Below, one piece after another: positions 13,397 to 23,188 of a stretch of DNA of 64,000 nt. How positions within the stretch are numbered: the first letter of the stretch is position 1; every line of letters begins with the position of its first letter. The notes under the pieces were generated by a model. That model saw only the letters and a program-made list of their open reading frames with translations, was not told the origin of the DNA and made no database searches. Origin of the DNA: Musa acuminata AAA Group. Its lineage: Eukaryota > Streptophyta > Magnoliopsida > Zingiberales > Musaceae. The stretch is taken from the NCBI RefSeq assembly GCF_036884655.1, contig NC_088340.1, forward strand, positions 29,452,501 through 29,516,500. The letters are read 5' to 3'. The position numbers and the translations under genes were made by a program.

Positions 13397-13734
13397 CTGG
13401 GCCAATCAGACGTGTGTTATATTGGGCCTAAATACCACCTTTTGTTTCGACCTACGAAACATCGTGCGCGCAGAATATGAAATTAGATTCCGCGTGCAGG
13501 CGCCGAACCATGGAACATAAGAGACGCCCTCCCATTTGTTAGAAGTGCAGGGCCCACTTGATATAAGAATTGAGAGAGAATGCTGCGGCATTTGGTTGCT
13601 CGGATCAGACGCTGGATCCGAACCAGTGAGGTTTAAGGGCTCCAAAGGTCCGTTCGTGCGCAGTTCCGCAAGGGAATGGTGAAGTTGGAGGTAATCCAAC
13701 CAATCGAGGGTATTCTTGCCTCGTCGGCGTCATG

Positions 13735-13850
13735 GGCGACGCAAGGAGACGCGGTTGAGAACTGCAAGATCGTCAAGGAAGGGGAGGCGGAGGTCCTTTA
13801 GCTCCCTGGGGCTATGTTGTCTTCAACAAAGCGCAGGTACCCGTCTATGG
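13735..13850 (+). pseudogene. Relic of a tRNA dimethylguanosine methyltransferase (TRM1) first exon
   Basis: One frame reads ENCKIVKEGEAEVL from about 13757 to 13798 and is ended by a TAG. About 20 nt later a shifted frame reads VVFNKAQV, followed directly by GTACCC, a plausible splice donor. From family knowledge, plant and fungal TRM1 proteins begin with this arrangement: an IKEGEAE segment, then a VF-N-K/P-Q segment, then an intron. No catalytic methyltransferase domain is visible downstream, so this would be a broken 5' fragment. The match rests on two short segments, so a chance resemblance cannot be excluded. Confidence 0.35.
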
Positions 13851-14940
13851 TTTCTAATGTTCGATGCCCTTACGCCCCTTTGGTTCGTTCAGGCGCTTGG
13901 TGTCGCGTGCATCGACAAAAATCGCACCTTTTCTTCTTCTGGTGGTCGTCGTTTATCGTTGCGTATATATATTTCATGGTTATAGATTCTGAGAATAGTC
14001 TGCCAAAAGACAATTTTGACTTGTAAAAGAACAAGTCCAATTGAATGCTGCTAATTTCCTGCCACAGAAAAGATGTAGAATTGCAGAAAACATGTCCAGT
14101 TGAATGCCATTATATTATTTCAACATCCATTCATTTGCTCTGTAATGTTTGCAAAAGAAAAGATCATTATATTTTCTGTTGGGATCTCAATAACCTCTTT
14201 GACTTGATTATGTTCACAACACACATGTCCATTGCTGTCTTAAGGACTTAAATTGCTAACTTCAAGGAAGAGCATATTGCCCCTTTGAGAAAAAAGACAA
14301 AAAAAAGAAGAAGAATCAGATATAATGGTGGTAAAGGACAAACTTTGAGCATCTTGTGCCAATGAAACAAGTGAGGCCAGGATGACAAGACAATGGAGAT
14401 TGTGAAGTACTTACTTGATCAGTCAGTCTCTAGATGAAACATGGAGATTATGATGATCAGCCACTAGATGAAACACAGTCTTTCTCGAGAATGCATGAAG
14501 ATTATCTTCTGGAAATGAGTTGCAAGAACTTAAATCATCAATTGTCCCTGAGGTGAGTTAGAACTGGTTAGTGTTTCATTACATATGAGCATATAAGACA
14601 TATTTGGGCTAGTCAGTTCCAGAGTGATGCTACTCTTCTTCAATTACCGGAGAGGGCTATGTGCATCTTTGTGTTTACCATCAGTTTTGAGTTTTTGCAT
14701 TTCACTTGTCATGAAACTACAAGCTGTGGCAGCTTATGAATTAACATCTCTGTGAGATGCCCATGGAGTTGATGGGATTTGTCAAGTGATATATTTAGAA
14801 AATGGAAAGAGTATCTGTGATTTGTTTAAAGAGAATTACCTCATGGATAATTTCTTTTCAGTGTGATGCTTTAGATTGGTTACCGAATGACATAGCTTGT
14901 GCCATTGGATAGAAGTATTATGAGAAACATAAAATTCAAT
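13851..14940. other. Intergenic, no supported feature
   Basis: AT-rich sequence with only short unrelated open frames. Two partly similar phrases about ATGAAACA and GGAGATTATGATGAT recur near 14390-14470. Homology to the Tat-type LTR block begins abruptly at 14941. Confidence 0.5.
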
Positions 14941-15333
14941 AGTCAGCACGGCCTGGTCCACGAATCGATGTCGGAAGTCTTCGGTCGGCTGAGCTAGTCG
15001 CTGAGGTCGGTCAAGCCCTCGAAATCGGGTGTTGGCGCCGGAATGTTGATCGGCATCTCTCGGCCCGGACATCGATTGGCGGCTCGTCGTCGGGATGCTG
15101 GTTGACGACTCTCAGGTCGGAATGCTCGTGGCTAAAGGGTAGCCACTTTCCTGCAAGGATGGCCCTCGTTGGGTGATTGCCGATTTTGGCCCCTCCGACG
15201 AGTAAGTCAGTTGTGGGTTGATTTGTTTTTTGCCTCCTCCTGGGTCGGATGTCGGCCAGGGGCTTTTATACTACTGTACGAGGGTCAGTCGTACGCGGGT
15301 TTGGCGTGGCGGTCAATCCTCGAGAGGTGAGAT
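14941..15333 (-). mobile_element. Tat-type gypsy 5' leader plus partial LTR (copy 1)
   Basis: This 393-bp block is colinear with 22312-22704, which also measures 393 bp, and differs only by scattered substitutions. By comparison with that copy, 14941-15043 is the internal leader with the primer-binding site TGGCGCCAACAC (minus strand, 15029-15040), and 15044-15333 is the U5-proximal part of the LTR. A minus-strand TATAAAAG lies at 15263-15270. Both ends are abrupt: host-like sequence on the left, copia pol on the right. Confidence 0.75.
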
Positions 15334-15336
15334 AGT

Positions 15337-17169
15337 GGGAATTATTTCTATCATCTCGAGGACCAAAAGGTCTTTGTAGCTAAGAGAGCAGTGTTCCTAA
15401 AGAAGGAGCACATTCTTGGCGGAGATAGTGGGAGAATGATAGAGTTGAGCGAGGTTGGAGAACCAAGCTCAAGCACCACTCTACAGCCCGAGTCTGTTCA
15501 GGTACCTAATACACAAGTTTCAACTTTACGCAGGTCTGATAGAGTATCCCATCATCCTGAGAGATATGTGGGACATATTAGAGGAGAGGATGTTGAGGAT
15601 ATTGATCCTCAGACCTACGAGGAGGCTATTATGAGTATAGACTCCGGAAAGTGGCAAGAAGCCATGAATTCTGAGATGGATTCTATGTACTCCAATAAGG
15701 TTTGGAACCTAGTTGATGCGCCCGAATGTATTATACCCATCGGTTGCAAGTGGATCTTTAAGAAAAAGATCGGAGTAGATGGAAAGGTAGAGACCTATAA
15801 AGCAAGGCTAGTGGCTAAGGGGTATCGTCAAAGGCAAGATGTTGACTACGACGAAACCTTCTCACCCGTAGCAATGCTAAAATCCATCAGAATTCTATTG
15901 GCTATTGCAGCACACTATGATTATGAGATCTGGCAGATGGATGTGAAAACCGCATTCCTCAATGGGAACATCGAGGAGGTGTATATGATGCAACCTGAGG
16001 GATTCGTGTCCAAGAACTGCCTAGATAAGGTGTGTAGGTTGCTTAGATCCATTTATGGACTAAAGCAAGCTTCCCGAAGTTGGAACATAAGATTTGATGA
16101 GGCAATCAGATCTTATGACTTCGTTAAGAACGAAGATGAGCCTTGTGTATACAGAAAGGTAAGTGAGAGTGCTATCACCTTTTTGGTGTTATATGTGGAT
16201 GACATCCTGATCATTGGGAATGACGTAGGAATGCAATCCACAGTAAAGACTTGGTTATCTAGACACTTCTTCATAAAGGACTTAGGGGAAGCATCCTATA
16301 CCTTGGGGATTAGAATCTATAGAGATAGATCTAAAAGGATGCTTGGCTTGTCCCAGTCCAAGTACATAGAAACCATTGTCAAAAGGTTTGGCATGGAAAA
16401 TTCCAAGAGATGTCTCGTACCGATGAGACATGGGATATCGTTTTCTACGAGTATGTCCCCAAAGACTCTAGAAGAAAGGGCGAACATGAATATGATACCT
16501 TATGCCTCAGCAATAGGGTCTATCATGTATGCCATGCTATGTACTAGGCCTGATATAGCGCATGCTCTGAGTGTCATGAGCAGGTATCAGGCGGATCCAG
16601 GCTTGGAGCACTGGAAAGCAGTAAAGTGTATCCTTAAGTACTTGAGAAAGACTAAGGATCTTTCACTAGTATATGGAGGTAATAGCCTTAAGGTTGAAGG
16701 CTATACTGACTCAAGTTTTCAGTCTGATGTCGATGATAGCAAGTCGAATTCAGGGTATGTGTACACCTTGAATAGAGGAGCAGTGTGCTGGAAGAGTTCC
16801 AAGCAAGATACTACTACTGACTCGACCATAGAGGCGGAGTACATTGCAGCATCAGATGCAACAAAGGAGGGAGTCTAGGTGAAGAAGTTCATCACAGATT
16901 TGGGAGTCGTGCCGAGTAGCGAGGAGCCGACTTCCTTATATTGCGACAACTATGGGGCAATTACTCAAATAAGGGAACCCGGGTCTCATCAGAAGTGTTC
17001 TGAGGAGGTTCCAGCTTATCAGAGAGATCGTAACCTGAGGAGATGTAGCAGTGGAAAGAGTTCCATCCGAAGATAACATTGTAGATCCACTGACAAAGTC
17101 GTTGTCATATTTTGTCTTTGAGCGTCACAGGGGTCTGATTGGGATCAGACACATAGGTGATTGGCTTTA
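15337..17169 (+). pseudogene. Copia pol fragment (reverse transcriptase-RNase H), inactivated
   Basis: The reading frame gives a copia RT: CKWIFKKKIG near 15745, LVAKGYRQ near 15810, the catalytic MDVKTAFLNG near 15940, and the YVDD box in LYVDDILIIG near 16190. RNase H follows with the acidic EGYTDSSFQSD near 16697 and the conserved EAEYIAASDA near 16832. A TAG at 16876-16878 stands where the family usually has tryptophan. Beyond it a frameshift after GSHQK (near 16998) and a TGA near 17036 break the C-terminus. The final segment DPLTKSL and HIGDWL can be read up to a TAG at 17167-17169. Confidence 0.9.
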
Positions 17170-17184
17170 GGTCAAGTGGGAGAT

Positions 17185-18677
17185 TGCTAGTCATAGGTGC
17201 CCAGCAAGCCAATCACAAGAGTGATGACACGTGTGACTTGATACAGAATCTTTTTGCTTATTATATTTTGGCATATATCACTTTATAACTATTGCATATG
17301 TGCATATATATATTGTGATGTCCTTGGATTTGTGCAATGGGAATCGGATCGTGATGAGATCACGATAATGAGATCGATTCACCTTTAAACACATATCCTA
17401 AATAATCCCGGTCATAGGTTACTCGAGAGGGACATCGTGATAACCGGACAGACTGGTGTGCTGTATACCCGTCCATATGATGGATGCAGTTGGTCTCATA
17501 GCTGCTCGTGTAGGGACACTAGGGATATAGTACAGGTGCTCATTGGAGAATGAGTTCACTGATTGATCCGCTTACGGAATGCTGGATGGTTGATGATGCC
17601 TTATTGTTAGACAACGATTCCGTAGTCCTAGTGGTGTATCTGGTCCTTAGACTTGAGACACCAAGGATGTCCTGTATGAGTGCTCCACTCTTTGATACCA
17701 GGCTTATAGGTTTGGCTATCCCAGATCTAATACAGCTGGTCATTGGGAGTGGTAGTCGACCTTACGAGGGCTATTGAGTGTCGATAGAGGATCATCCACT
17801 CTCAGCGTCATGAGAAGAATATCCCATGTGTTCTCGCTCAGACAAATCCCTGGCTAGGGTCATTCGGGTTGAGAGAGAAAGAGTTCTCCGGGAGAATCCG
17901 ATTAGAGCGAGACTCGAGTAGAAACCATATGGGTTTGACAGCACCTTGCTCGATATACGGTCTCTGGGATATTAGATGGATGAGGGACTATAGGTACATG
18001 GTAACTGAGGACAGACATGTCCAATGGATTGGATTCCCCTATATCGTCTGAGGACTTCGGCGTAGTGGCCTAGTACGTCCGTAGTCGATGAGTCGAGTGA
18101 ATTATTACAGAGATAATAATTCACTGAGTTAGAAGGAGTTCTGATAGGTATGACTCACGGCCAGCTCGATATTGGGCCTAGAGGGTCACACACATATGGT
18201 AGGCATTACGATGAGTAGAGGTTCGGATATGAGATATCCGACGGAGCCCTTGTCTTATTGGATGCAGATCCAATATCCACTAGGGGAGGACCCATTAGGG
18301 TTTGACAGGGGACCACTATAAATATGAGGGATTCAGAGCCTCATAGGCTAGAGCCTTTGCTTGCCTTTCCTATTCTCCTCTCCGTCTCCACCTCAGAGCA
18401 GGCCTGGAGTTTTGAGGAGCGTCGTCGCAACCCTACTGTGTGGATCACCACTAGAGAGGAGGACGCTTGACCTCCTTCACCCTCTCCTGAGGATCTGCAA
18501 GGAAACAGGGATATACGATCTCCCTAGGTAACACAATCTACTCTATACGCAGTTTTAAGTTTCACAGATTTTGCGCACCAATCTTCGCACGACGACGAAC
18601 ATCTTTTTGGGAATCGGGGATTTTGTTTTCTTGTTCTTCCGCTACGCATATGATGTCGCCTCCAAGATTTCCCAACA
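17185..18677 (+). repeat. Copia 3' LTR
   Basis: About 1.49 kb, starting TGCTAG right after the polypurine tract and ending CCCAACA, so it has the usual TG...CA ends. The right boundary is inferred from the CA dinucleotide and from where homology to another LTR family begins. Short open frames inside are not genes. Confidence 0.7.
18317..18324 (+). promoter_or_regulatory. TATA box of the copia LTR
   Basis: TATAAATA lies about 360 bp before the LTR end, followed by a CT-rich stretch typical of a transcription start region. This would be the U3 promoter of the element. Confidence 0.5.
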
Positions 18678-19155
18678 ATCCATTCGACCCAATTTTGGTT
18701 TTCCAGCGGCCCAATTGCCTCAAGATTAAGTTAATGGGATCACCTCTCATTTCCAACTTAATTATTATGCTAACTACGATATTTCCTAAGACATTTACTG
18801 CATCTTGCTCCGGTGCGTCAATCGCTTCTTCCGGCGAACTTCTGTCGATCATCCGATGAACCCTCGGTGATGCTCCTGCGGACTTCCGGCAAACTCCTGG
18901 ACTTGCGACGATCCACTTGGCAAGTTCCGGCGAGCTTCTTTGGCAAGCTCATGGACTTCTCGAATTTGTTCCCGCAGAACCTCCGACGATTGTCCGAACT
19001 TCCGTCGAACTCCCAACGTGATCATTGTCTTGACTCCGGCGTAACTCTTGCTGCATATCTTACTTTTATTGTAGTTAATCCTGCACACTTATCTCAACAT
19101 ATAGATTAGATAACAAATGATAATTGACTTCATCATCAAAATCCGAGATTCAACA
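18678..19155 (-). repeat. Fragment of a second copia-family LTR
   Basis: This sequence resembles the 3' part (plus-strand order) of the LTR at 59032-60703. Both share CTAAGACATTTACT, repeated CTTCCGGCGAACTTC-like phrases, and the terminal ATCATCAAAATNCGAGATT followed by CAACA or TAACA. In minus-strand terms it begins TGTTGAATCTCGGATTTTGA. It is truncated and lies directly against the copia 3' LTR on one side and the Tat pol remnant on the other. Confidence 0.6.
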
Positions 19156-19309
19156 GGAGGCACTTATTGCCTGATCGCGACACGAACCTACTAAGTGCCG
19201 CCAACTTCCCGGTGAGGCACTGCACCTCCTTGATCGAGCGGGGGGGGGGGGGGCGGGGATGCATCTCGGTTACGGCTCGAACCTTTTCTGGGTTGGCATC
19301 TATCCCTCT

Positions 19310-20829
19310 CTAGTGGATGACGAAACCGAGGAATTTTCCCGAGCTGACCTTGAAGATGCACTTCGCGGGATTCAGGCGCATGTTGAACCGCTTGAGCGTT
19401 TGGAATGTCTCCGCTAGGTCGGCCAAGTGCGTGCTTGCAGCGTTGCTCTTCACGATCATGTCGTCCATATATACTTCAATGTTCCTCCTGAGCTGGTGCT
19501 TAAACAGCTTGTCGACCATTCTTTGGTAAGTCCAGCGTTTTTTAGGCCGAAAGGCATTACTTTGTAGCAATACACTCCTCTGTTGGTGATGGAGGCAGTG
19601 TTCTCCCGATCTTGTGGTGCCATCCGGATTTGGTTGTAGCCCGAGAATGCATCCATAAACGTGAGGAGTTCATAGCCTGCGGTGGAGTTGACCAGTTGGT
19701 TTATCTTGGGAAGTGGATAGCAGTCTTTGGGGCATGCCCGGTTGAGATCGGTGTAATCAACGCACATCCTCCAGCTTCCATTGGGTTTTTTAACGAGGAC
19801 TACATTCGACAACCACTCGGGGTATTTCACCTTGGTAATAAATCCTGCCTCTTTAAGGCGGTCGACCTCATTGCCGATCGCCTTCTGTCGGCCGAGAGCA
19901 AACTTCCTTGGCCTTTGTTTTACCGGCCTAGCCTCGGGGTCACCCCTAGGTCGCTCCCGGGAATATCCTTGGGGGACCATGCAAACACATTGATATTTTC
20001 CCTCAAATAATCGATGAACTAGAGTTGATTTGCTTCGGGGAGTGCCATCCCGATTTTCACGATCAAATCAGGCCAGTTCCTTTTCAGGGGTACCTCAGTG
20101 AGTTGCTCGAGGGGCTCCAGCTGCATCGGTGCCATGACTCCTTCGCAGGGATCTGGGACTTGACGGGGGCATGACTTCTCCGGGAGAGTAACTGCTGTAA
20201 GATAGCACCGCCTTAATTCTCCCGAATCGCTTCGGGATTCCCCGACCCCTATTGAAGTTGGGAACTTGATGGCCCGGTGGTAGGTGGAAACCACTGCTTT
20301 TAACTTGTTGAACATCGATCGACCGAGGATGACGTTGTAGGCCGAGGGTAGATCGACTACCACGAAGGTAGTCATTATCGTCTTTGCTCTTGGGTCTTCC
20401 TCGATGGTGACGGGGAGGATGGTGGTCCCGAGCTGGGAGATAGAATCCCCTATGAACCCAGTGAGTGTTGACGCCATGGGGGCGAGGTCCTCCTTGATCA
20501 AGCTGAGCTTCTTGAAGGCATCGAGGTATAGCACGTCGGTAGAGCTCCCGGTTCGACCATTACTCTTTTGACCCGAGCATTGGTGATTCGAATGGAGATC
20601 ACCAAAGCATCGTCGTGATGGGAACGCTCGACCTTTTCGGCTCCAAAAGTGATTTCAGGCTCGAGCTCGGGCCGAGGATGTTTTTCCACCGTGCTCCGGG
20701 CGTAGGCCTTCCTTGCCATTGAGCTATTGCCACCGGTTGTCGGTCCTCCGGAGATGATGTCGATCTGCCTTTCGATGGGTCCCCTAGGCTGTGGAGTTGC
20801 TTCCTGAGGTTCCTTGAGGTAGCGCCCAA
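19310..20829 (-). pseudogene. Tat-type gypsy protease and reverse transcriptase, inactivated
   Basis: On the minus strand the protease region covers about 20719-20019, with YNVILGRSMFNKLKAVVST near 20340. The segment that should hold the catalytic Asp-Thr/Ser-Gly reads MVEPGAL, so the aspartate is replaced. RT follows in the frame 19980-19456 with GFITKVKYPEWLSNVVLVKK, the MDAFSGYNQI active-site block and MPFGLKNAG. A frameshift near 19530 moves the rest, including the YMDDMIV box near 19460, into the frame 19570-19310. The frame ends near FLGFVIH. Confidence 0.85.
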
Positions 20830-21110
20830 GGTGACCTCTTCAGATTAGGTCCTCGATTTGATTCTGGAGGTCGTGGTAGTCTTCCGTGTCATGACCATAG
20901 TCTCGGTGGAACTTGCAATATTTGGACCGGTCTTTGTGAGTAGCTTTCATGGGGTTTGAGCTGTCGCAAGAGGCCCTTATCCCTGATTTGGAGGAAGATC
21001 TCGGTACGAGATGTGTTTAGAGGGAGAGGCAGGGGCCTCGGGAGCAACAACTCTTGTCGATCGGGCCTCCAACGAGGTTGCATCGGGACTACTGAGGTCG
21101 CTCCTCAGGA

Positions 21111-22258
21111 CTATTTCGCCCTTGGTCTCTTTTTGTCCATGCGCTTTCTTGCCACCAAAGCTTCAACGGCGATGTACTGGTTTGCGCGCTGAAGCATCTC
21201 GAGGATGATCGGTGGCGGCTTCTCGGTCAACAACCAGAAGAACCTTGAAGGCTTCAAGTCCATCAGAAATGCCTGCATGATTAAAGAAGGATGAGCATCT
21301 GGGAATCCTCGGATTTCAGTGGCGAAACATGCCACGAACTGAGAGAGCGACTCGTCTTCGCGCTGGGATAACGCGAGCAAGGTGGCCATGGAAGGCTTGG
21401 GTGGCACGCTAGCGAGGAAATTCTGCTCAAACTCCCTTGTGAGTTGATCGAAAGATGAGACCAAGGACGGGCGTAGTCAGCTAAACCATGCTCGTGCTGG
21501 TCCCTTGAAGGTGGTCGGGAATGCCCGACACATCAGGGCATCGAAGGTGCCATAGAGGGCCATCTGAGCCCGAAACACGGCGACGTGCTCTGTGGGGTCG
21601 GAGCCACCGTCGTACGTCTCCAATGCCGGTAACCTGAAGTTGAGGGGTATAGGCTTGTCCTGTATTTCCTGAGTAAAGGGGGATTCGCCTGAGCTGCCTT
21701 CGCCCGTCTCGCCTCGCGACTTCTGGAACTTGCGCTGGAACTCGTCCAGGCGTTGGTTGACACGACACATCTAGATTTGGAACGAGTTATTCATGGAGTC
21801 GGACGATATGGTATCAGGCTCGGAGTAGGGTGGAGTGATCCGACAGGGTGCGGGTATGCTCTGCTCGGGCATGCCTCTCGGGTTCATCGTCTTCTCTTGG
21901 GCTTCTCCCGTCCCGACTTGCTCCCTGCTCGGCCTTTTCCGTGTCGGGTTGGTCGGAGGAGTTGCTAGTTGCACGATCTGGGGAATGAGTGGGACGATCA
22001 TCTGCATCATCCCTGCCATTGCCTGTACTTGCTTGGCCAGGCCGAGGAACGCCTCGGGTGAAATGGTCGAGGGTCTTGTGGTAAGTCCGGGGGTGACAAC
22101 CCCGGATCATTGAACAGGTGCCAGTAGCGATATGGCATCGAGGCCGAGATCCCCTCGTCTCTGAGGACGGGGAGGGGCTGATCTCTGAGCCCGACAGAGG
22201 GGTGACCGGTCGGTGGTTCTCCCTCGGGTAAAGCTCCTACGGGATGCTCTTGTGACAT
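21111..22258 (-). pseudogene. Tat-type gypsy gag, inactivated
   Basis: The likely start is the minus-strand ATG at 22258 (MSQEHPVGALPEG). Homology continues through several frames: 22019-21771, 21770-21477 and 21464-21111. The retrotransposon gag core is recognisable from DPTEHVAVFRAQMALYG, FKGPARAWF and [16 protein letters not shown]. In-frame stops lie near 21771 and just after FKGPARAWFS near 21478. Homology to a zinc-knuckle and protease N-terminal region continues weakly toward 20830. Confidence 0.75.
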
Positions 22259-22399
22259 GGCCCTCTTTCTAGCGCTAAAAATGTTGGTGAACTGATGCAC
22301 CGTAACTGATGAGTCAGCATGGCCTGGTCCACGGGTCGATGTCGGGAGTCTTCGGTCGGTTGAGCTGGTCGCCGAGGTCGATCAAGCCCTCGAAACAAG

Positions 22400-22411
22400 G
22401 TGTTGGCGCCA
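22400..22411 (-). other. Primer-binding site of the Tat-type element
   Basis: On the minus strand TGGCGCCAACAC begins three bases after the LTR end (..AACA). A TGGCGCC start is usual for tRNA primer sites of Tat elements. The identical site occurs in copy 1 at 15029-15040. Confidence 0.6.
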
Positions 22412-22414
22412 GAA

Positions 22415-22922
22415 TGTTGATCGGCGTCTCTCGGCCCGGATGTCAGTTGGCAGCTTGCCGTCAGGATGCTGGTTGATGACTCCTAGGTCGGAATGCTCGT
22501 GGCTCGACGGTGGCCGCTTTCCTGCAAGGATGGCCCTCGTCGGGTGATTGTCGACTTTGGCCCCTCCGATGAGCAAGTCAGTGATGGGTTGATTTGTTTT
22601 TTGCCTTTCCTTGGGCCAAATGCCGGCCAAGGGCTTTTATACTACTATACAAGGGTCGGTCGTACGCGGGTTTGGCGTGACGATCGATCCTCGACAGGTG
22701 AGATGGTACCTTTGTACGACCGTCGTCCCAGGATGCGTGGAACGACACCATGCGACGCCATCTCGAGCTTTCCAGGACGGGACGTACCGAGCACGCCTTT
22801 GTACGGATTTTGACTCGGCGCGTGGGGGTTCTCCTCTTGCTGACTTGGCTATAGCGTGGCATGGCATTGATCATGATGTGGCCCGGAGATTGCTGCTTGC
22901 TGCTACTGTTTATTAAGGACCA
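22415..22922 (-). repeat. Tat-type 5' LTR (copy 2)
   Basis: About 508 bp between a plus-strand TG at 22415 and a CA at 22921-22922. The outer boundary is less certain than the inner one. A minus-strand TATAAAAG lies at 22634-22641. The inner 290 bp are shared with copy 1; the outer part is present only here. Confidence 0.6.
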
Positions 22923-22945
22923 ATAATGGAGGATAGTTTAATTAT

Positions 22946-23105
22946 GATAAGACCCTAAAGTTTTATCATCGCTTTGATACCAATTGATAAAACCCTAAAG
23001 TCTTATCGTCGCTCTGATACCAAATGATAAGACTCTAAAGTCTTATCGTCGCTCTGATACCAAATGATAAGACCCTAAAGTCTTATCATAAAAAAGAAGA
23101 AGGGA
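22946..23105. repeat. 40-bp tandem repeat built from an LTR-end/primer-site junction
   Basis: Four starts of GATAA at 22946, 22986, 23026 and 23066 give a period of exactly 40 bp. Each unit holds a near-palindrome (GATAAGACCCTAAAGTCTTATC) and then CGCTCTGATACCAAAT, the complement of a Met-tRNA primer site TTTGGTATCAGAGC. The same combination occurs at the end of the 5' LTR of the gypsy element at 35198. The fourth unit runs into a different sequence and becomes the left arm of a hairpin. Confidence 0.85.
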
Positions 23106-23188
23106 AGCGATCAAGGAGGGCCGATCCTCTCGAAGCAATCATCCCCTTTCCCTTCTTCTTTTTTACGATAACACTTTAGGGTCTTATC
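23066..23188. repeat. Inverted repeat of gypsy LTR ends
   Basis: The left arm, about 23066-23107, reads GATAAGACCCTAAAG and on to AAGAAGAAGGGAA. The right arm, about 23150-23188, is its near-exact reverse complement, ending TTTAGGGTCTTATC. The 42-bp centre (GCGATCAAGGAGGGCCGATC and on) matches the R/U5 region of the LTR at 35198-35445. The structure looks like two LTR ends joined head to head. Confidence 0.75.

Larger units (their letters stand above)
15334..18677 (+). mobile_element. 5'-truncated Ty1/copia retrotransposon
   Basis: This is the 3' half of a copia element: part of pol (reverse transcriptase and RNase H), a polypurine tract GTGGGAGAT at 17177-17184, and one complete 3' LTR. Gag, protease and integrase are missing, as is the 5' LTR, so no target-site duplication can be tested. 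Pol homology begins right at the junction with the Tat LTR block. The lineage may be Tork/Angela-like, judged from the long LTR and the pol wording; this is tentative. Confidence 0.85.
19156..22922 (-). mobile_element. 3'-truncated Ty3/gypsy retrotransposon, Tat lineage
   Basis: Reading down the minus strand: LTR (22922 to 22415), primer-binding site, leader, gag, protease and reverse transcriptase. The element stops within or just after RT, so RNase H, integrase and the 3' LTR are absent. The RT wording (STAGYELLTFMDAFSGYNQI, YKVMPFGLKNAG) is typical of the Tat/Retand group. Stops and frameshifts occur throughout. A run of 14 G lies at 19240-19253. Confidence 0.85.

Noticed and set aside
15391..16878. 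A 495-codon frame that could be taken for a host gene
   Set aside because: It contains copia RT and RNase H motifs including the YVDD box and lies next to a polypurine tract and LTR, so it is retrotransposon pol.
22946..23105. Regular 40-bp repeats resembling a CRISPR array
   Set aside because: There are no variable spacers; units are contiguous and derive from LTR/primer-site sequence in a plant genome.
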